Below are positions 43,391-46,009 of a DNA stretch of 46,009 nt, piece after piece. A program made the translations under genes and the position numbers. Below the pieces are notes generated by a model. The model saw only the letters and a program-made list of their open reading frames with translations. It had not been told where the DNA came from and ran no database searches. Within the stretch, counting starts at the first letter, position 1; each line of letters opens with the position of its first letter. Source of the stretch: Campylobacterota bacterium (GTDB taxonomy: Bacteria > Campylobacterota > Campylobacteria > Campylobacterales > Sulfurovaceae); assembly GCA_003252535.1 (NCBI GenBank), contig QKDN01000028.1:1-46009 (forward strand). The letters run 5' to 3'.

Positions 43391-44899
43391 ATGAGCCAGT
43401 GCAACAGTATCAAACCACAGGAGAGCAACGGAAGTCTGAGCTATCTCCATCAGGACAAGATGCAGTGGAGAGACACTGCCAACAAACGCTACAACAAAGC
43501 TGACAAGGAGAACACGACCCTCCTCATCGGCGGTCTGACGATCCTCCAGGACAAGCTGATGATGGCTTCGCTCCAGTCGCTCGGCGAGAAGTATATCGCC
43601 CTGCCCAACCCCGATTTCGATTCGTTCCGCAAGGGGAAGATATACGGCAACAGGGGACAGTGTAACCCGACCTACTTCACGGTGGGCAACCTCGTGAAGT
43701 ATCTCCAGGATCTCCGCGCAGAGACCGGGATGAGCTCGCAGGAGATCGTCGACAAGTACGCCTATGTCACCGCCGGCGGATGCGGGCCGTGCAGGTTCGG
43801 GATGTATATCACCGAGTACCGCAAGGCGCTCAAGGATGCGGGATTTGACGGCTTCAGGGTCTTCAGTTTCCAGCACAACGAGGGGATATTCCAGGCCGAG
43901 GACGGCGAGGGGGAGAGCCTGAAGTTCTCTCCGATGTTCTTCATCACCCTGATCAAAGCGGTCATCATCGGTGATATCATCAACCTCCTCACCTACAAGA
44001 TGCGACCGTACGAAGTGGTCAAAGGGGCGACCGATGAAGCAGTAGCCGAGTGCTACGAGATCATCGCCGATGCTTTCAAAGAGCACAGGAACCTCACATA
44101 CGCTATGTACAAGTGCCGCAAAGTGCTCGAAAAAGTAGATCTCGACAGGCTCCAGCCCAAGGCGAAGGTGATGATCATGGGAGAGTTCTGGGCGGCGATG
44201 ACAGAGGGTGAGGGGAACTACAACCTCCACAGATTCCTCGAGTCCGAAGGGGCGGAGTGTATCCCGCAGCCGATCATCAACCGTCTCATGCTCACGATCT
44301 GGGAAGCGGAGTATATCGACAACAAAGTAGCCGACCTCGAGGTGGACGAGAGCGTGAAGCGGTTCGACTTCACCCACGCAAAAGGGAAGCTCAATATGGC
44401 TCTGGCGCGTGTCGCGATCAAGTTCTACTTCAACCTCTACGCCAAAGCGATCGGTCTCAATGACTACGATGTCCCCGATATCGAGAAGCTCTCCAAGCTC
44501 AGCCGCGTCTACTACCCGCTCGATGCGGAGGGGGGCGAAGGGCACCTCGAGGTAGCCCACCTTCTGGAAAGTATCAAGCACAAGCTCGCCCACCTCGTCA
44601 TCTCGGTCAAGCCGTTCGGCTGTATGCCTTCATCGGCAGTATCGGACGGCATCCAGCCCCTCATCACCGCCCGCTATCCCTCGGCGAACTTCCTCTCGAT
44701 AGAGACTTCGGGCGAAGGCGCGGCGAACTTCTACTCCCGCGTCCAGATGGCGCTCTTCAAGGCGAAGCAGGCCGCCAAGGAGGAGTTCGACGTCCTCAAA
44801 ATACCCGAGCATATCCCCGCCAGGGTCAACGACTACAAGTTCCAGCCAAGGCATGGTGCGACCGGTACAGCGGCGAGACTGGTGGAGAGTATTTCGTAA
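43391..44899 (+). CDS. HgdB-like 2-hydroxyacyl-CoA dehydratase-family protein
   Basis: 502 aa with GGAGGAG before the ATG, in operon with the activase fusion. It carries conserved cysteines in GQCNPTY (C91), GGCGPCRFGMY (C131, C134) and KPFGCMPSSAVSDG (C411), as in 2-hydroxyacyl-CoA dehydratase/benzoyl-CoA reductase-type subunits that hold [4Fe-4S] or double-cubane clusters. Members receive electrons from an ATP-driven activase and reduce a difficult substrate. There is only one such subunit and no CoA-transferase, dehydrogenase or benzoate gene nearby, so it may be closer to the double-cubane reductases than to a fermentative dehydratase; that is inference. Confidence 0.78.
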   Translation: MSQCNSIKPQESNGSLSYLHQDKMQWRDTANKRYNKADKENTTLLIGGLTILQDKLMMASLQSLGEKYIALPNPDFDSFRKGKIYGNRGQCNPTYFTVGNLVKYLQDLRAETGMSSQEIVDKYAYVTAGGCGPCRFGMYITEYRKALKDAGFDGFRVFSFQHNEGIFQAEDGEGESLKFSPMFFITLIKAVIIGDIINLLTYKMRPYEVVKGATDEAVAECYEIIADAFKEHRNLTYAMYKCRKVLEKVDLDRLQPKAKVMIMGEFWAAMTEGEGNYNLHRFLESEGAECIPQPIINRLMLTIWEAEYIDNKVADLEVDESVKRFDFTHAKGKLNMALARVAIKFYFNLYAKAIGLNDYDVPDIEKLSKLSRVYYPLDAEGGEGHLEVAHLLESIKHKLAHLVISVKPFGCMPSSAVSDGIQPLITARYPSANFLSIETSGEGAANFYSRVQMALFKAKQAAKEEFDVLKIPEHIPARVNDYKFQPRHGATGTAARLVESIS

Positions 44900-44922
44900 T
44901 CTCTCCATTCCCCACCTCGTCA

Positions 44923-44939
44923 TCCCGACCTGATCGGGA
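44923..44939. repeat. Short palindrome after the dehydratase-like gene
   Basis: tcccga and tcggga arms around 5 bases, in the context gtcatcccgacctgatcggg, a common REP-like form. No T-run, so termination is doubtful. Confidence 0.45.
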
Positions 44940-44964
44940 ATCTCACTGCAAATCGTATGAAATA

Positions 44965-44973
44965 TGTTATACT
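44965..44973 (+). promoter_or_regulatory. Extended -10 promoter for the antitoxin gene
   Basis: TGTTATACT (TG-N-TATACT) 27 bases before ATG 45001. Confidence 0.4.
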
Positions 44974-45000
44974 CTCTTTAGTAACAAAAAGAAGTTTTCT

Positions 45001-45309
45001 ATGTATACCTTGACGATCAATGTCAAAGACAGCGTTGTTGACAATATACTCTATATACTCAAAAATCTCTCCGATGTCAAAATAGTGGATCAAAAGAAAG
45101 TGGACGAACAGACCAAGCTCGACCAGGTAAAAGGGATACTTAAAGGGAGGATCAAAGATCCCGTAGAGTATCAAAGAGAACTGCGTAATGAATGGGAACA
45201 CAGGACAGAATGGCATCAAGAAATTCTTGATGAGAGAAGAGAATACTACGAAGATGGCAAAATCAATGTCCTAAGCTTTGATGAGTTCAAAGCTTCACTT
45301 GGAAAGTGA
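45001..45309 (+). CDS. Orphan antitoxin-like protein
   Basis: 102 aa. An N-terminal MYTLTINVKDSVVDNILYILKNL resembles a ribbon-helix-helix or RelB/ParD-type start, followed by a charged helical tail (EYQRELRNEWEHRTEWHQ), as in type II antitoxins that bind DNA and wrap a toxin. Its TGA overlaps a GTG (GTGA), the usual antitoxin-toxin junction, but the toxin frame stops after six codons. The weak ribosome site AAGAAG lies upstream. Confidence 0.55.
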   Translation: MYTLTINVKDSVVDNILYILKNLSDVKIVDQKKVDEQTKLDQVKGILKGRIKDPVEYQRELRNEWEHRTEWHQEILDERREYYEDGKINVLSFDEFKASLGK

Positions 45310-45326
45310 AAGTCTACACACTTTAA
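45306..45326 (+). pseudogene. Six-codon remnant of a RelE-like toxin start
   Basis: GTG at 45306 overlaps the antitoxin stop and reads M-K-V-Y-T-L then TAA. MKVY-type starts are typical of RelE/ParE toxins. A palindromic repeat begins six bases later (45332), and no continuation of a toxin was found before the next gene, so the toxin seems lost. Confidence 0.4.
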
Positions 45327-45331
45327 ATTCG

Positions 45332-45406
45332 TTCCGACGATATCGTCGGAATGCATACGAGATTGACAATACAATTTCAATCTGCACTCCCACAAAATCA
45401 TGGGAG
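45332..45406. repeat. Paired REP-like palindromes
   Basis: 45332-45351 is a perfect 20-base palindrome with 10-base arms (ttccgacgat). It is flanked by cg before and tgcatacgag after, matching the flanks at 1073-1110 while the stem differs. 45387-45406 has arms ctccca/tgggag and an 8-base loop. Confidence 0.6.
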
Positions 45407-45423
45407 CGCAAAAAATCCTATCC

Positions 45424-45681
45424 CTACCTCTCCTCAGTAAAGTCCTGATAGATCATCTGCAAGAGCTGAAAAAACCTCTCTTTGATCTCTATACCGACGA
45501 GCATACCCAACAGCGCTCCGTAGATACTCCATCCGTCGCTGATAGAGTCACCGACAGCATACCCCACACCGGCGAAGAACATCATAGAGATCAGCAGCCT
45601 GACACTCACCTCTCTCCCTCGCAGGAGGAGTGCGAAGAACCAAACTATGATCGTGAACAGCAAAATGACTCTCCATATCAT
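45424..45681 (-). CDS. Small membrane protein, unknown
   Basis: 85 aa with three hydrophobic segments (about 3-20, 28-45 and 50-64) and a charged C-terminus (IKERFFQLLQMIYQDFTEER). The Gly-rich middle (FFAGVGYAVGD, GALLGMLVG) suggests helix packing. AAGGAG lies seven bases before the ATG. No family recognised. Confidence 0.6.
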   Translation of the reverse strand: MIWRVILLFTIIVWFFALLLRGREVSVRLLISMMFFAGVGYAVGDSISDGWSIYGALLGMLVGIEIKERFFQLLQMIYQDFTEER

Positions 45682-45778
45682 GAGTTACTCCTTCATCGTT
45701 CTTCATCCCCGGTGGGAAAGGTGAGACTATGGCTTTTATCACTCACTGTTCTTATCGAGACGATGAATGCGAATTAAA

Positions 45779-46009
45779 TTATTCCTTTTTATAATCATAT
45801 ATATCCATATACATAATTCCCTCTTGACTTAACTTGCCATCTATCGTGACTTTTTTATTGAGGTATGGATGCAACTGGGGGTCTTCCTGCCACAATTCAA
45901 CCTGCTTTTTTACTACACTTTCAGTATAGTCGAAATATTGCAAAATATATTCAGGACCTTCTGATTTACTGTCAATATTAGCAAGTTTAGAAAATAGATA
46001 TCCGTCAAA
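45779..46009 (-). CDS. C-terminal part of an unknown protein, cut by the window edge
   Basis: A minus-strand frame runs in from 46009 and ends at TAA (45779-45781), giving 76 residues. It contains YFDYTESVVKKQVELWQ and HPYLNKKVTIDGKL, then an acidic-aromatic tail with DIYDYKKE. AT-rich codon use fits the accessory end of the window. Family not recognised. Confidence 0.55.
   Translation of the reverse strand, partial: FDGYLFSKLANIDSKSEGPEYILQYFDYTESVVKKQVELWQEDPQLHPYLNKKVTIDGKLSQEGIMYMDIYDYKKE

Noticed and set aside
42869-44593. 574-codon open frame on the minus strand opposite the activase and dehydratase genes
   Set aside because: It is antisense to two strongly recognised genes, has no family motifs and follows from their codon bias. 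Similar frames opposite ileS (4815-5909), the c-di-GMP genes (6280-7776, 8085-9284) and the P-type ATPase (17914-19779) were rejected for the same reason.

Overview
The window looks like chromosomal DNA of a Campylobacterota (epsilonproteobacterial) chemolithotroph, most like the Sulfurovum group. This is inferred from the gene set and sequence style, not from a database match. Supporting points are a glutamine synthetase with Phe where the adenylylated Tyr normally sits, several c-di-GMP enzymes, bacteriohemerythrin, a cytoplasmic-type formate dehydrogenase, ATGA-type overlapping starts and AAGGAG ribosome sites. Most of the window is dense, moderately GC-rich housekeeping sequence. The two ends are more AT-rich and carry accessory genes.

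Layout. (1) 1-1867 is an accessory, AT-rich end: the tail of an IS1595-type transposase, a cut-off reading frame coupled to a three-helix membrane protein with a striking internal start site, palindromic repeats and a dual-specificity-type phosphatase. (2) 1868-2570 is a seven-gene tRNA array on the minus strand (Lys-Val-Asp-Lys-Glu-Val-Asp), partly duplicated and driven by a near-consensus promoter. (3) 2663-6119 holds pncC, ileS and a 39-aa membrane protein. (4) 6259-10842 is a c-di-GMP and redox cluster: a Cache-like diguanylate cyclase, a GAF-GGDEF-EAL-CZB protein, bacteriohemerythrin and an ABM-fold protein. (5) 10839-15564 holds patatin, glnA with its terminator, and pyk-hisK, all on the minus strand. 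(6) 15653-22046 holds two DUF1566 surface proteins, a P-type ATPase resembling the Na,K-ATPase alpha chain coupled to a universal stress protein, and a membrane protein. (7) 22120-27394 holds prfB, a haem-c diguanylate cyclase, and an overlapping run yfgM-like, bamB-like, xer recombinase and a small basic protein. (8) 27617-34326 holds an RMD1-like protein, a zinc-ribbon protein, a hydrolase with a coupled unknown, a formate dehydrogenase catalytic subunit, rlpA-like, cvfB-like and a lipoprotein. (9) 34386-38731 is a septal cell-wall block: ftsW-murG diverging from ftsI around a palindromic AT-only core. (10) 38732-39822 holds a palindrome cluster and panC. (11) 39989-44899 is a two-gene radical-dehydratase-like system: a 1129-aa double-ASKHA activase fused to a DUF2229-type region, plus a 502-aa HgdB-like partner. 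(12) 45001-46009 holds an orphan antitoxin whose toxin frame stops after six codons, a palindrome pair, a small membrane protein and a cut-off gene.

How the genes work together. The c-di-GMP proteins carry different likely sensors (Cache-like, GAF plus zinc-binding CZB, and c-type haem), and a di-iron hemerythrin overlaps one of them, which suggests redox or metal input to attachment decisions. The least understood system is the activase/dehydratase pair at 39989-44899. It has all the cysteines needed for ATP-driven low-potential electron transfer, but no neighbouring gene reveals its substrate.

No CRISPR array, rRNA, riboswitch or replication origin was recognised. No gene-free stretch exceeds 300 bases; the longest are 28616-28882 and 38732-38997. 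All calls come from reading the sequence; no searches were run.
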